NCBI GenBank assembly: GCA_963920705.1
Contig: OY987234.1
Location: 8,351,907 to 8,415,906 of the forward strand
DNA: 64,000 nucleotides
From: Odiellus spinosus
Taxonomy: Eukaryota > Arthropoda > Arachnida > Opiliones > Phalangiidae
Direction of reading: 5' to 3'
The translations under genes and the position numbers were made by a program. A model generated the notes under the pieces. That model had not been told where the DNA came from. It saw only the letters and a list, made by a program, of their open reading frames with translations, and made no database searches. Below, one piece after another: positions 49,407-63,300 of the stretch. How positions within the stretch are numbered: the stretch's first letter is position 1; the number at the start of each line of letters is the position of its first letter.

Positions 49407-52211
49407 ATGGAGTCGTGCTACGGTATAGGAGTTAGGAACAGATATGATCTGTTCCTAAACGAAGAGGAGGATCCGTTGGACATTTTAAGACAACAGGAGG
49501 AAGAAAAAGAGAAGAAAAAAGACAAGGGTAAAGATCCTAAGTCCAAGCTATCCAAAACTCCTGGTACAAAACCAACGGCGCCCACACCGATAACTACCAA
49601 AAAACCAGCTTCTAAAGACACTACAACGAGGAATACCGAAACTTCCCCCGTCACCAAAAAAGAAGGCAAGTACTTAATTCTACGTATCTAACACTCCTAA
49701 GCCTAATTAACCAACGCCATTAAAATACCTCGGAACACGCCTAGGCTTAAAGTTTGACCATTACACAATCGTTTTCTGAGCTACTTATCTTTGAGGACGA
49801 AAAATCTAGACTTAGATACACGTCGCTATCTCTTTTACTTTGAGGATTTTAAACCTTCACAAAGCTGAAAAACAATAGACCAAAATTTCTATTGTTCAAA
49901 ACTCCTTAAGGCAAAGGCAAGCATTGTTACACCTTGGTTACAACTTACAAGGTGCAAAATAAGAATAGGCCAAGGTCAATTTTTGCGAGGCTTAGCACCT
50001 CCTTTATTGTTTTAAATTATTAGATTGGGCATCTTTTTTTGTTACAATTATTACCACCCATGAAAAAGATATTTGCTCACTGGTGGGATTTGAACCCACA
50101 ACCCTCTGATGATAATTGTAACACCTATTGGGTACTGGGCAGCCCTTAATTTACTTAGCTATGTCATCATAAACGGATCTTTTTTCTTAGTTTGTTTTTT
50201 TCAAATATCATACATGAGAAATTGGGGCTGAACTTCACTGGTTTCCTATGGCCCAAACTGTTACGCTTCTCCCTGACTATTAAGCCGACCAAAAGGGCAC
50301 TTCAATGCCATTATTGGTGTGCTAAGTTAAGGGTAAATCAAATAACTGATTGTGTGTATGTGGTAAACTAACATAGTTTATTGCAAAGTAAAGTTTCAGT
50401 CACAGTCTTTGGATTAAAAAAATTCTAGGGTTTTTTTTAAGCTTAACAATATATTGTTGAACCCTTATCGTAGGTGGCGATCCTAGATCTCGAACAACAA
50501 AGTCAATAGGTGGAGGAGAAAGGGGAGGTAGATTTGGTCCCCGCGAAGATCAAAAGGATATTGAAGAACGTAAAAATAGGCGAAATAGAGAAGAGAGGCC
50601 ACCAAATGCCACTTCCGAATTTAGGTTAACTTTAAAATATACTATTTACTCTTAAGATTAGAGGATTGAACTTGATTTTGATACTTCAGAGATCGAGCCG
50701 GTCCTGATGGTGAAATGCGCAGAGGAGGACGCGGTGGCCCTAGAGGAGGACCCGGTAGAGGAAGAGGCAGGGGAGGCAGAGGTGGATTTGACGGACGAGG
50801 AAAACGTGAATTTGATAGACAAAGTGGCAGCGATAAAAGGTGTTGTGCCCTTTACTACTGTACATGTTGTATAAGTCGCAACCTTAAAATAAGACCTTTA
50901 TTCTAAAGTTGCAACTAAAATCACCAATCACCGCAACTTTTTAAAAACTGTTTAACCTTCAGCAGTGTGAAGCCTACTGAAAAACGAGACGGAGGCGGAG
51001 CTCATAATTGGGGCACTGTCAAGGATGATTTTGAGTGTGTATAATTAGTTCAGTTTTGAATCTAGATTGTATAACCGTATTCTAACAATACTTTGTGAAC
51101 AGAGGCGATTCTTTTAATATGCAAATGTCTTCTCCCGGCGGATTTGGAACTGAAGAAACTGGCGAACCGGCTGAACGAAGTGGGGACGAAGAAAACTCTG
51201 GCGAACCCACTGAACCTAAGTAAGTATCCCAATGAAAGAAAGACCATTTCATCCCACACTCTTAAGCCGACCACGAGGTCAAATAATGTCATTGATGGTG
51301 CGCTAAGTGTGGGTAAATCAAAATTACCGATTGTGTGTATGTGGAGAACTAAATTTGATAGTTTTATCGCAAAGAAATACGCGGTAAACAGCTTAGTTTC
51401 GTACGTACTGAATAACTCGACAAATCTTTGGTACAAAAAGTTTTTAATTTACACGATTTTTTTTTTTTTTTTTGTTTTTACTATAGAAACGGTAATCCTG
51501 ACGAAGAACAAAGCGGAGAAGCGGTGCTAGATGGCGAAGAAAAGGAATACACTGCTGAAGATGCTAAAGAAATGACCTTGGACGAATGGAAACGCGAGCA
51601 AGAAAACAAACGATCTGTACCTAAATTTAACTTACGCAAACCCGGTGAAGGAGAGGATAGTGCTCAATGGAAGAAACTATTCGTACTGAAGAAAAAGGAA
51701 AAGGAAGCTACTGATGACGACGAAGAGGAAGAGACTGACGTAAGTGACGTAAGAAATCATTTTTTCTAACCTCTTCTCCGGTTTTGGGTCGAATGACAAC
51801 CGCAACCCCCCATTAAGAATTTTTGTATCTTCCCCACGGATGAATTTATAGGAAGATGATGATGACTTTGTTCGCAAAGGACGAATGAAGCAAGTTGTTG
51901 ATATTGAAATTAACTTTGCCGATTCACGAAGAGGAGGACGCGGCCGAGGAGGTCGAGGAATGAGAGGAGGAGACCGCGGTGGTCGAGGAATGAGAGGAGG
52001 AGAACGGGGCGGTCGTGGAGGAAGAGGCCGCAATGATTCCGATAGAGAACAGGGAGGAGAAGGTGGAGGAGGAGGCCGCGGGGGATTCGGAGCTCCTGAT
52101 GGAGGACGTCGAGGTTTTGGTCGTCGAGATGAAGGAGGGCCGAGAAAAAATCAACAATCAGCTCCTAAAGTTGACGATTGGAATGATTTCCCTTCTTTGA
52201 TCGCGGCTTAA
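49407..52211 (+). CDS. SERBP1: SERBP1/HABP4-family RGG RNA-binding protein (vig-like), complete, 7 exons
   Basis: Ribosome- and mRNA-associated protein of the Stm1/SERBP1/HABP4 family. Exons: 49407-49665, 50474-50624, 50690-50839, 50963-51034, 51103-51219, 51487-51739, 51852-52211. Sum 1362 nt = 453 aa. The N-terminus has the ESCYGIGVRNRYDLFLNEEE type start and DPLDILRQQEEEKEKKKDK. The middle has an RGG-rich exon 3, then KRDGGGAHNWGTVKDDFE, the family signature. The C-terminal half has KEMTLDEWKREQENKR, PKFNLRKPGEGEDSAQWKK, VVDIEINFADSRRGG, a long RGG tail and the DDWNDFPSLIAA terminus. Exon 1 ends in GAAG and only a GC donor (GCAAGT) keeps frame; the nearby GT donor gives an immediate stop. 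Introns 1 and 5 carry copies of the same roughly 110-bp dispersed repeat. A candidate AATAAA is at 52398-52403. Confidence 0.94.
50086..50161 (-). repeat. tRNA-derived SINE-like unit in SERBP1 intron 1
   Basis: On the minus strand, TAGCTAAGTAA (50161-50151) resembles an A box and GGTTCAAATCC (50096-50086) is a good B box followed by CACCAG, about 54 nt apart. It looks like a Ser/Leu-type tRNA head, not an intact gene. Confidence 0.45.
50280..50400. repeat. Dispersed ~110-bp repeat, copy in SERBP1 intron 1
   Basis: Shares TTAAGCCGACCA, GGGTAAATCAAA and GATTGTGTGTATGTGG blocks in the same order with 51263-51380 in intron 5 of the same gene. Confidence 0.7.
51263..51380. repeat. Dispersed ~110-bp repeat, copy in SERBP1 intron 5
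   Basis: Same orientation and block order as 50280-50400, roughly 75-80% alike by eye. It ends near TTTTATCGCAAAG in both copies. Confidence 0.7.
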
Positions 52212-53239
52212 AATAATGAAAATAGGGGAGATAAAACAAAGTATCCTGCAAAAATTTTTGAGAGTTTAAAAAATTTCTCCCTTTATTAAAAAAAATCTCT
52301 CTTAACCAAAAGGAATTTTCTTTTGTCATGATTTTTCAACGTCACAAAGGTTTTTTTGTTTTGGTTCGTTAATATCCCCCCCTTTTTCCTACACTAAAAT
52401 AAAACTCGATAAATGGTCAAAATTCCCTCCCCATTCCTCATTGACAGAATCATCGCCCGTTTTCCGTTTTATTTCGCTTTATAAAAGCCACACTGTACTA
52501 AACGACTAAAAAACCTTGCCCGTTTCACTCTTACTTTCTTTTCGTAAGATTTTACTAGGTTTTTCTACTTTTTTTTTTTTTTTTTGTAAACGAGAAAGAG
52601 CGAAGGATTTTTTCCATATCTACGTAATATAAAGAAACCCTTTTTTTTTCTTGTCAAGAAAAAAAATATTCGCGTTTATTACTTTTGTTTGAATCAATGA
52701 AAAAAAAAGATAATAAGAAAACAAAAACTCATTATTCATTGTTAAAGAAAAGACAAAAGGCAGGTCCAAGAATTTATCTTTTTTGGATTTGTTTTCATTG
52801 TAGATAAAAACCGCACATTAATTGAATGATAAAAAAATAAAAAAACTTAAAACATTGAAACATTTTTTAATAGGTTCATTTTAGGTATAAGAAGTGAAAT
52901 TTTGCTTTTGGACACAGTTTACTATAAAAAAATGGACCTTGGAATTTTTAGTGGAAAATAACCTGAAAACTGGCCTTTGTACAGTAACCAATTCAAAATT
53001 AACCTTTAACTTTTGAACATCCAATAAATTTACTAATATGGGCAACTTTCTTATAGACAGAATAATATAATAATAATGCCTTTGTACATGAAATATCATG
53101 CGGGGAGGAAAGTACAGTTATGGCAGTGATTCATGCATGGAAATAAATTCAAATAATATTGTATCCAGCAACCAGTATCTCAAATTCCAGTAAGTCCTGT
53201 GCTTAATTCCTATGAGGTTTTCTATAGAAACATTTTTTA

Positions 53240-53475
53240 AAGGGTCTGTCTGTCTGGGATTTTTGAAGTCCCTTTAAAGTCGTCTTCTTTTCAAGCTAAG
53301 CAGATGTCAACTGTAACAAATTGTGCATTCAAAGCTAAGCTGTGCGAAAGGGAAGAGGCAGATAATTTACCCCTTCCAGATTATTTTCACTACACACATA
53401 GCCTAGCTTTGACTGTGCAATTTGTTACGTACAACTTCGTCAGCTAAGCAAGAAAAGAAGGCGCCTATATAGGGG
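53240..53475. mobile_element. Two diverged, head-to-head family-B MITE remnants
   Basis: First part carries AAGCTAAGCAGATG and ATTCAAAGCTAAGCTGTGCG; second part carries TAGCCTAGCTTTGACTGTGC and TCAGCTAAGCAAGAAAAG in opposite orientation. Ends are degraded. Confidence 0.6.
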
Positions 53476-53579
53476 CTACCAATAGTTTTGTATTCCATTT
53501 GATTGCTTGCAAAATTTTATTTGGACACAAAAAATACATCTTTTTGTTTGAATAATTTAATCTTGGATGAGAATAAAGA

Positions 53580-53860
53580 TATAGCCTAGTATCATAAGTT
53601 TATAACTTATCTTCCGAAAAACAAGTTTTAAACTTTTCTTCCAAAAAACAAGTTATAAACTTATATTCGAAAAAACAAGTTATAAACTTATATTCGAAAA
53701 AACAAGTTATGAAGTTATATATATTCGAAAAAATGAGTTATGAACTTAGATTCCAAAAAACAAGTTATAAACTTAATTCCAAAAAACAAGCTATAAACTT
53801 ATATTCCAAAAAACAAGTTATAAACTTATATTCCAAAAAACAAGTTAAACTTATGGTAAC
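53580..53860. repeat. ~27-bp minisatellite upstream of NUP155
   Basis: Ten or so units with AACAAGTTATAAACTTATAT and TCCAAAA/TCGAAAA variants. The core AAGTTATAAACTT is nearly palindromic. Confidence 0.85.
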
Positions 53861-54364
53861 ATTTATACACCAAGATTTAATGGTGCAAAAAAGAAAGCCT
53901 AATTTTGCGACGACTTGTTTTTAATTTGCATAATTTATGTGCAGAAAATTTGAAGAATACCTTTTTTTGCGACGTCTTGTTTTAAATTCGAATAAGTGTG
54001 GGCGGAGCTTCCGATGCTTAACGATTTCCCGCGTTTGTGAAGTTATAAAGGTTTTGATTGAACTATTTCTAAAATTTTTACGCTTCAGTTTATTAATAAG
54101 ATAGCTATTAATAAAACATATTCCCTTTTTGGAAACTTCGTAATAAATATAATTAAGTTTTGACCGCTTGAAAAGTTGAAATTGAATTCGGACGGCGATG
54201 GCATGGTTGTAACCAAGGCTTAGGGTGAAGTCCTCCAATCATCGAATAGTTATAGCTGCGCCTGCTAGAAAGTAAAACACGAGGTAAGAATTAGAGAGAA
54301 GGATTTTACAGATTTACTCAGTTTCTAAATTTATAATTAAATGTCTTAAATTAATGACTTAGAC

Positions 54365-57300
54365 ATGGTATTAGTCCATCACCCAAATTTGTCTTCCAAC
54401 GTTTCCCAAATTCCTACGAACATGGCTTATCGGAGCGGAGATCCTATAAGTTTGGAAATTGCAGCAAGAACTGTTGATCAGTTCATTCAAGTAGACAATA
54501 CTAACCCTACTTTGTTGGATTATTTCAAATCTCTTGGAGGTTAGGTGTAATTACGAATATTTAATTTCTATGAGATTTCAAATCTAATTTCTCTTCAGAT
54601 CTCCCAAATCAAAGCGGGCAACATGATCCCGATTATCCTGGGTTGACTCATTTGAGTCGCAGTTTGAAATCCCTTTCCCAGATTGGCCCTATCAAGAAAG
54701 TTCCATTGCCTGCGGAACTAGTGGAACAGTTTGGTCGTATCCTTTTTGGCGTTTTAAACTAATTGTTGTAGGTTGGAGTTTTTTAATCTTTAACTTAATG
54801 CTGGTAGACATGCAAAGTTATTGCGAAATGGGAATCTTTCCTGAAATAGGCAGAGCTTGGCTCACAATTGATAAAGATATATTCGTTTGGACTTACGAAG
54901 AAGGGTAATTTACCTGTTTTAAATCCTTTTGTATTTCAAACCCATAATTTTAATCATTTTCAGAGGAGACCTAGCTTATTTTGACGGTTTGAGTGAAACC
55001 ATTCTCAGCGTCGGTCTAGTCTATCCCAAAACAGGAATATTTCAACCTCACATTCAATTTCTGTTATGTTTGGCAACCCCCATAGAAATAGTTTTATTAG
55101 GAGTCAGTTTTACGAGAAAACGGGAAGGTACAAGTTAAACGATATTGAGGTTGTTTTGCACAAACTTCTTTAAACTAAATTATTTTTCAGATTCCCCACC
55201 TTACGAAGAGATGCATCTTTTAGGAGAGCCCCTTTTCACTCTAGCTACCGATAATGCCCACATGGTTTGCATTAATAGCTCAAGATCAGGACGTATATTT
55301 ATGGGAAGCAAAGATGGTTCCGTTTTCGAACTAATCTATCAGGTAAACGATGTGATTGAGGATTAAAGCTCTTACAGTTTCATTTTATAAATTAATTTCT
55401 CTGTTTCTAGGCTGAAGATGGCTGGTTTCGTAGAAGATGTCGAAAAGTCAACCATTCGAGTAGTTCCTTATCATTTCTAGTCCCGCAGTTCATTAACATG
55501 GCATTTTACGAAGAAGGTATTTTAAAATAATGGGAAAGCAGTGGCATTTTTACTCACTTAGGTAGCTGATCTTTTTCAAAGGTCTGCTCGACAGTAATTT
55601 GAGGCCCCGTTTGAGTGTATTTTTGATCCCCATTGAAATTTATATTTATACTATAGCCTTCCACTAGCGCCGCGACTTTGGGAAAGGTCAGGGAAAAATA
55701 TATACCGAAAGGTCAATTAAATTTATGGTCAAAGAAATTGAATAATAGACCAGATTGGTCATGGAAATTGAATAGTTGACCATATTGATCATGCAAATTG
55801 AATAGTAGATCAAATTGGTCATGGAAATTGAATAGTAGACCAAATTGTTCCTGTTTATTGAAAAATAGACTTAAATGCAAATAAAGTAATTAAATACACC
55901 AAAATAGTCTAGGAAATAAAGTAATACACCAAAATAGTCTAGGAAATAAAGTAATACACCAAAATAGTCAAGGAACTAAAGTAATAAACCAAAATAGTCA
56001 AGAAATAGAGCAACAGACCAAAATGATCAATGAAATAAAGTAAAATCCAAAATGGTAAGGGAGATAAAGTAATAAATCCAAAATGGTCATGGAAATAAAG
56101 TAATAAATCCAAAATGGGCAGGAAAAGAAAGTTATAAAACCAAAATTGTCAGGTGAATCGAAAAAGAGACCAAAATAGTCCCGGAAGTTGAAAATTGGCC
56201 TATAATTAATGATATTTCAAATTTCCATTTAGATCCGATCGCACAAATTGAAATTGACGAAACTAGGAATATTCTTTATGCCAGATCAGAAAAAGGTGGA
56301 ATTCAAGTTTTTGATCTGGGTTTAGATGGTTTACAGATGAATAAAGTAGTTTCTGTCCCCCCTTCGTCCGTAATCGATGAAATAGTCCACGTAGCCAGGT
56401 AATTAAATATTCAACCTAAGCAAGTTTAGAATTTTTAACCCTCATTTTCCAAATCCATTCCATCTAATCTCGTGTTCATTCACTTTTTTTTTTTTCTTTT
56501 TTTAAGAACTGGAGACCGATCAGCTTTCAAATCTATTGTTCACATCAGTATGGTGGAACTGTCTGAATCGCCTCACATTCATTTGGTAGCATTTACCCAA
56601 TCGGGGGTCAGGATTTTTTTCACTACGACGCCCATGTTGCAACCGGCTCGTCCATACGCTTTGAAAATTGTTCATGTTCGGTTTCCACCTGGTCATTCAG
56701 TCGGGGGATCTCCTTTGCAACCCAACCAAGTACATCACGCTCATTACAGAAGAGGTGCGCTAAGCCTACTTTTAAATTAAGTAAGTAAACGTACCTTAAC
56801 ATAATTTGATTTTGTTTGTTTCCAGGAACGGCGTTATTGGTCTCATCAAAAGGTGATAACGATCTTCTTTGGGTTATTAGTAACGATACGTTTCCTACAC
56901 AGCCCAGGTTAATAGAACTTCACGTAAGATTTACAATTACTGATTTCTGTTAAATTTCTAAAGGAAGTTAATTAGTTTTGAATAAGAAATTCATGATTAT
57001 TTTTATCTTATGTTTAAAAATTCATGGATTCTTAGATTTAATTTCAAGGATTTTATTATCTTTGATTTAATTTCAAGGATTTTATTATCTTTGATTTAAT
57101 TTCAAGGATTTTATTATCTTTGATTTAATTTCAAGGATTTTATTATCTTTGATTTAATTTCAAGGATTTTATTATCTTTGATTTAATTTCATGGATTTTA
57201 TTATATTAGATTAAATTTCATGGATTTTATCATCTTAGATTTAATTTCATGGATTTTATCATCTTAGATTTAATTTCATGGATTTATCATTTTATATTAA

Positions 57301-60300
57301 TACTTGTATTACTTTAGGTTTATAAATTCATGGAATTTATTATAAGTAGAAAAATTCATGATATTGTCAAATTATTATATAAGGTATGAAAAATCACGAT
57401 AATTTTAGGCAAATTATTTTAAACTCATGGAAATATCATGGAAATTATTATAAACTATTGGAAATGTTAGGAAAATTTTAAACTCATGGAAATATCAGGG
57501 AATTTATTTTTAACTCGTGGAAATGACAGGAAAATAATCTCATTGGTATGAAAGTGGAATAATTTTATACTCATTGGAATGTAAGTGGAATAATTTGATA
57601 CTCATGGAAATGCAAGCGGAACTCTAAGAAATATGAAGGGATTTTTAAACATGAAAATATTGGTATTGTTAAACTCATGGAAGTATTGGGATTTTTAAAC
57701 TCATTGAAATATTGGGATTTTTAAACTCATTGAAATATTGGGATTTTTAAACTCATTGAAATATTGGGATTTTTAAACTCATTGAAATATTATGATTTTT
57801 AAACTCATTGAAATATTGGGACTTCTAAACTCATGGAAATATTGGAATTTTTAAACTCATGGAAATTTTGGAATTTTTAAACTCATGGAAATATTGGAAT
57901 TTTTAAACTCATGGAAATATTGGAATTTTTAAACTCATGGAAATATTATGGGAATAAGGATCGGCCCCATAAGAATTCATTCAATTATGTGGAAAGTTAT
58001 TAAACTATAGTGAATTAAATTAATTTTTACAGACTGTAGTATCATTATCTGGGAAAGCTTGGGCATTAAGAGAAATTCCACCGTATCCCAAACTACGAAG
58101 CCCTCCACCTATTGCTGCCGATGTTGGGGCGATCGAACCTCCAGTTTTAGTCACGCAACATAGCGAACCTCCGCAGAAATTCGTTTTAATTTCTCCCCAA
58201 GTAATTAATATTATGTAAAATTGTTAAATTTAATCTTTAAAATCTTGGATGTCATATAAAAATTTATACCCTAAGGGAAGCCATATCGTTACTAAACTAC
58301 AACCGTGGGAACAATTAAGTCAGTTACTAATCGATCACCAAGGACCCGATTGCGACGCCGTTAAATCGTTCTTTTCATTACTAAGAGAAAGTCAAGCTTG
58401 CGCCGTATCTTTAATCTTGGCGTGTTCTCGTCAACTGCACGATAAGAGAGTCAATGATTGGGCCAGCTTGGCTTTCTTCATGTACGGAGGTGAGGGACCC
58501 GCCATTCAATCTATGTATGGCCAACAAACCCCTCATTCTACTGCCTTGATGCAAACTGGAGCTCTTCAACAGTCGCGTAAGTTTTTTATATTAGTTAAAG
58601 AGACAAAGCAGCTGCCAAATGATTATCTGCCCTAATCCGCTTGTTAAAAAAGTTAAACTTAACAAGAATCTTACTCTGAAAGTAGGCGTAGTTTGGATCT
58701 TACTCTGAATGTAGGCTTAGTTTGGATCTTACTCTGAATGTAGGCTTAGCAAGGATCTTACTCTGAATGTAGGTTTAGCAAGGATCTTACTCTGAATGTA
58801 GGTTTAGCAAGGATCTTACTCTGAAAGTAGTCCTCAACTCAAAGTAGGCAACATAGTAGGCTGGTTTAATCAGATTTAACTGTGGTTTTCATAGCCTTCT
58901 TAGTTCAGTAACCCTCAGTTAAATTGGATTAAACCTGGGTTAATTAATGCCTCAAAGTAGGCTAGAATTTTAGTGAAAGTAGGCTAGAATTTTACTGAAA
59001 GTAGTCTTAGCAAGGATTCATGGATAGTTTTAAGTCTTGTCTTGTGGTCAATCGTCGTAAGCCTAGTTTGAAACTATTTACTGTCAGAATAAAAGACTCC
59101 TTTCTCATGTGATTTTGTTTTTAATTTGAATTGCAGCATGGACTTCATCTCCTATTGGTCATTCTTCTGCCTTAGGGCCTCCTTTGCAAGCTTCGTCTCC
59201 GATCCAGTCCCCTATGAATCAAAGTAAGAGAGAATAAACTGGTTTAATATTTTGTCACTCTTATTTAATAAATCAATTTTAGCTACAGCTTATAAAACTT
59301 TAAGTTGGGGAAGTCAGGGCAGTCAAATTGACCCTATGCAACAATTACAATCGACGCAATATCAAATGCAACAGCAACAACAGCAACATTCGATGCAACA
59401 AGGAGGAGGAATCGACGGATATTTCTCGGCAAAACATAATGGACTTTATCTCTATTTTGGAAGAATCGTACGATCCATTTGGAATACGAGATTGGTTTAC
59501 GATCCCAGTGGTTTACCACCAAATAGTCAACCTGATCTTGTAAGATAACATTTTATTTCAATTAAATTGTATATAAATACTAGGAAAACCTGAATATGAT
59601 TCAGAAATATCCTAAATTAGGGCAAGTGATGAAGGAAATTTATAAATTAGGGCAAGTAATGAAGGAAATTTGTAAATTAAGACAAGTGGTCAGGGAAATC
59701 CTTAATTTAGGGTGACTAAACAAGGAAATTCTTAAAGCAGGTTTAGTGAACAGGAAAGTTCTCTTAAACTAGGAAAATACTTAAATTAGGACTACTTATC
59801 ACGAAATTTCTTAAGTTGTGACTGGGAAAATTATATTAGGGCTAGTGATCAGGAAAAATTATAAACTCGATTAAATTATCAGATAATTGTCCAATGATCA
59901 GGAAAAATAATAAATTTAGTCTAATGATCACGTAAATTAAAAAAAAATGGAATTTTAATCAAAACTTTATCCTTGCTAGCTTGTTAGCAGAATAGGTTCG
60001 GAGAAACTAAGCGAATTTCTGGATAAATTAAAATCTCTAAATCATTTCATCGAAATTAATTCTCAACATATTCTTAACACGCCAACGACAACGTAAGATT
60101 TTTAGGAAACTTTATTTTCTACGTATTTAGGCGTCATTCTAATTGGTTATCATTAATTTCAGTTGTAAATCAGACCCATTAAGCCCTCATTTAAGCGGCA
60201 GTTACATCAGATCGGAAGATATCATGCATTCGGAAATTCAACGCAGGAATCAAATTGAAGTGCAAGCTCAAGAAAAATTGTCTCTTTGCAATTTGCGCAG

Positions 60301-63300
60301 TTTGATCAAACATACGGTAGAAGTTTTGGGTTTATGGAAAGTTCTTTGCGATCATTCGTTTCACGTTGTGGCAGCTTCTCTGGCTAAAGATGTTCAATCC
60401 CAACTACGAGGATTTACTTTTAAAGATTTGATCGTGACTGGAGGGGACGTAAGTCGGAAAATCTTATTAATCTCAAATCAAAGTTAAATCTTAACGCATT
60501 TTGGGTGTAGATTTGTAACGCGTTGGTCACGGCGTTAATTCATCATTATCTAGATGATAATGCAACGATAGACGCCATTAGTGGACGTTTACGAGAAGTT
60601 TGTCCTTCAATTTTTAGGAACGAAGACGCTGTTTTCTCTAAAGTAATTATAAAATGGAAAGTAAATCAAGATTGTGTTCTTTCATGAATTATGATCATAT
60701 TTTTTTAGGCCCATGAAAAATTAGTCATGGTTAAGACTGTGCAAAACAAAGCCGAGAAAGAAATTATTCTTAAAGAAGCATTGCAGGTAAATATAAAATT
60801 ATTCCTCTTAAGACAATTTTTTTTTTTTTTGATAAGGGTAATAATAGAATTTGTACTTCATACTCATTGCCAAATCTTTAAAATTATTGAAATGTAAAAA
60901 ACTAGCCTCAAAAACACTGGGGAAATCAAAAATTTATTGAAGAAATCTGTGGAAAGCTAACAAGTAGCTAAAAATTAGGAAAAGGTGAAAAAGTAGGCTT
61001 GAAGCTAGAGATTGAAAAGTAGACCAAAAAAATGGGAAGGCTAAAAATCTTATGCCAAAAAGTAGATGAAAATTTGGAAAGGTTAAAAAGTAGCTGAAAA
61101 CTGTGTCAGGATTGAAAAGTAGGTTAAAAACTAGGGCATTGTTTAAAAGTAGGCCAAGAACTAGAGGAAGGTTAATTTAAAAAGTAAAAATAATGTTTTA
61201 TCTGAAATTAATCTACTTGTAGTTGTGCCAAGAAATCAGTCCGCAGCTTCAACTTCCTGCAGTTTGTCGACTATTTTGCAGCGTCCATTATTACGAAGGT
61301 GTGGTGAATCTGTGTTTAGGAGCTGCCGAGAAAAGGGACCCCCAAGGTTTAGCCGTCCATTTTTATCGTAATGGAGAACCTCAAGAAGATCGACAAGGTT
61401 TGCAAGCGTATGCCAGCAGAATGGATTGTTACAAAGCCATTCTGGACACGCTCGGTCATCTAATGAGTTTGAGCGCCTCCCATCCTCAGTCACCCAGTAT
61501 TCCCAAAAGTCCTGGACCTCTACCTCCACCCATACCTGACACTTTGGCCCCTGAAGAAGGAAAAACTTACGTGAGTTAACCCTCCAATTTTATAGATTGG
61601 GACACGTCTGTTTACATAATTTAATAAGAAAGGTTTATTTTTTTGCCACAGTTAGAAATGGTTTTCAAGCAAGCGATACAGTCGCAAGATGAATTATTTC
61701 ACGTTGCCCTTTATAATTGGCTTATCGATAAGAAATTAACCGAAAAACTTTTAGAGGTACAGTAATTTATTATCTTGAATAGTTTATTTTTTAGTATAGC
61801 TATAATGTTGAATTATTTGTTAGTGTAGAGAGAATAATTTGTTAGTGTATAGAAAATATAGAATTTGTTATTGTAGATAGGATGGAGAATTTGTTAGTAT
61901 AGATAGAATAGTGAATTTACAAATTATCCTAAATAGATTAGTTTTTCTTAGTGTAGATAGAAAGTTAAAATAATTTGTAATACTAATTAGCCTAGATATG
62001 TTAGACAGTTAACCTATAATATTTGACTTCTAATTAATCTAGAGTAATTGTTAATTAATCTAGAATAGTTATTGTTAATTAATCTAGAATAGTTATTGTT
62101 AATTAATTGAGAATAGTTATTGTTAATTAATTGAGAATAGTTATTGTTAATTAATTGAGAATAGTTATTGTTAATTAATTGAGAATAGTTATTGTTAATT
62201 AATTGAGAATAGTTATTGTTAATTAATTGAGAATAGTTATTGTTAATTAATTGAGAATAGTTATTGTTAATTAATTGAGAATAGTTATTGTTAATTAATT
62301 GAGAACAGTTATGGATAATTAATTTTAATATGTATATTAACTTTTTTCAGATAAAAACGAGTTATTTAGAATCTTATTTGAAACGAAATATGGAACAACA
62401 CTCTGATAATTTGTCAGCCATTGATTTGATGTGGAAATATTATGAAAAGAATAGAAATTTTTCGGCCGCTGCTAGAATCCTTTTAAAGTTGGCAGAACGT
62501 CACAGCCCCGAAGTAAATCTCCAGCAACGATTGGAATTTTTATCTCGAGCCATAATTTGCGTTAAAAGCTCAGAGATCAGAATATCATCTTCGGCCACGG
62601 AAGGAGAATTTCTACATGAACTCGAAGAAAAGATGCAAGTTGCCAGAATTCAACTTCAAATTGCCGAACAATTGAGTCAGAAGCCGCAATCTCCTAGCGT
62701 CGTTAACGCTTTGACTAGACTTAATTCCGATTTACTAGACATAACCCAAGTAAGTATATGTTATGACTTTTAAAAAGGTGTTAGAACTAAAGATTTTTTT
62801 TTTTAATTTAGTTATACGAACTTTTCGCCGATCCGTTTGATCTCTATGAAGCAAAATTATCTATTATTCATTGTGCTGAACATTACGACCCTCTATTAGT
62901 CGAAAATTTATGGAAAAACATCATTGATACATTATTACAACACACGGTTGGAAATCGACCCGATTTGCGAATGATGGAGCTTAAAAATAAGATTGTTAGT
63001 CTCGGAAGAATTTATTTTACTTCACAGAAGTACTTTCCTGTTGGTACAGTAATTTTTTTTTATTCATTATGATTATAATTCTCGCTTGTCTGCAAGTTTC
63101 TTAATCAAAAAATTTATTCTAATTTCCAGCGTTTCTTATAAAACATCTTGAATTTCGATCTTGCGCGGCACAATTCGATATCGAATGGGTTTCGCAAACT
63201 TTACTGGCCGTTGGTGTTCCATTCCAGCAATTATTGGAACAATACAATAAATTGCATCGTCTAAGAGACCCTTGCTGGCGTAGTGTAAGAAAACCTCATC

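Larger units (their letters stand above)
52212..54364. other. SERBP1 3' UTR / intergenic / NUP155 5' region
   Basis: AT-rich, with poly-T tracts, two diverged family-B MITE pieces in opposite orientation (53240-53475) and a 27-bp minisatellite (53580-53860). No coding exon recognised. Confidence 0.7.

Noticed and set aside
50086..50161. Functional tRNA gene on the minus strand
   Set aside because: Good B box but no convincing acceptor stem or anticodon arm; called a SINE-like unit instead.
51885..52200. Alternative frames over the last SERBP1 exon
   Set aside because: Low-complexity shadows of the GGA/CGA-rich RGG coding sequence.
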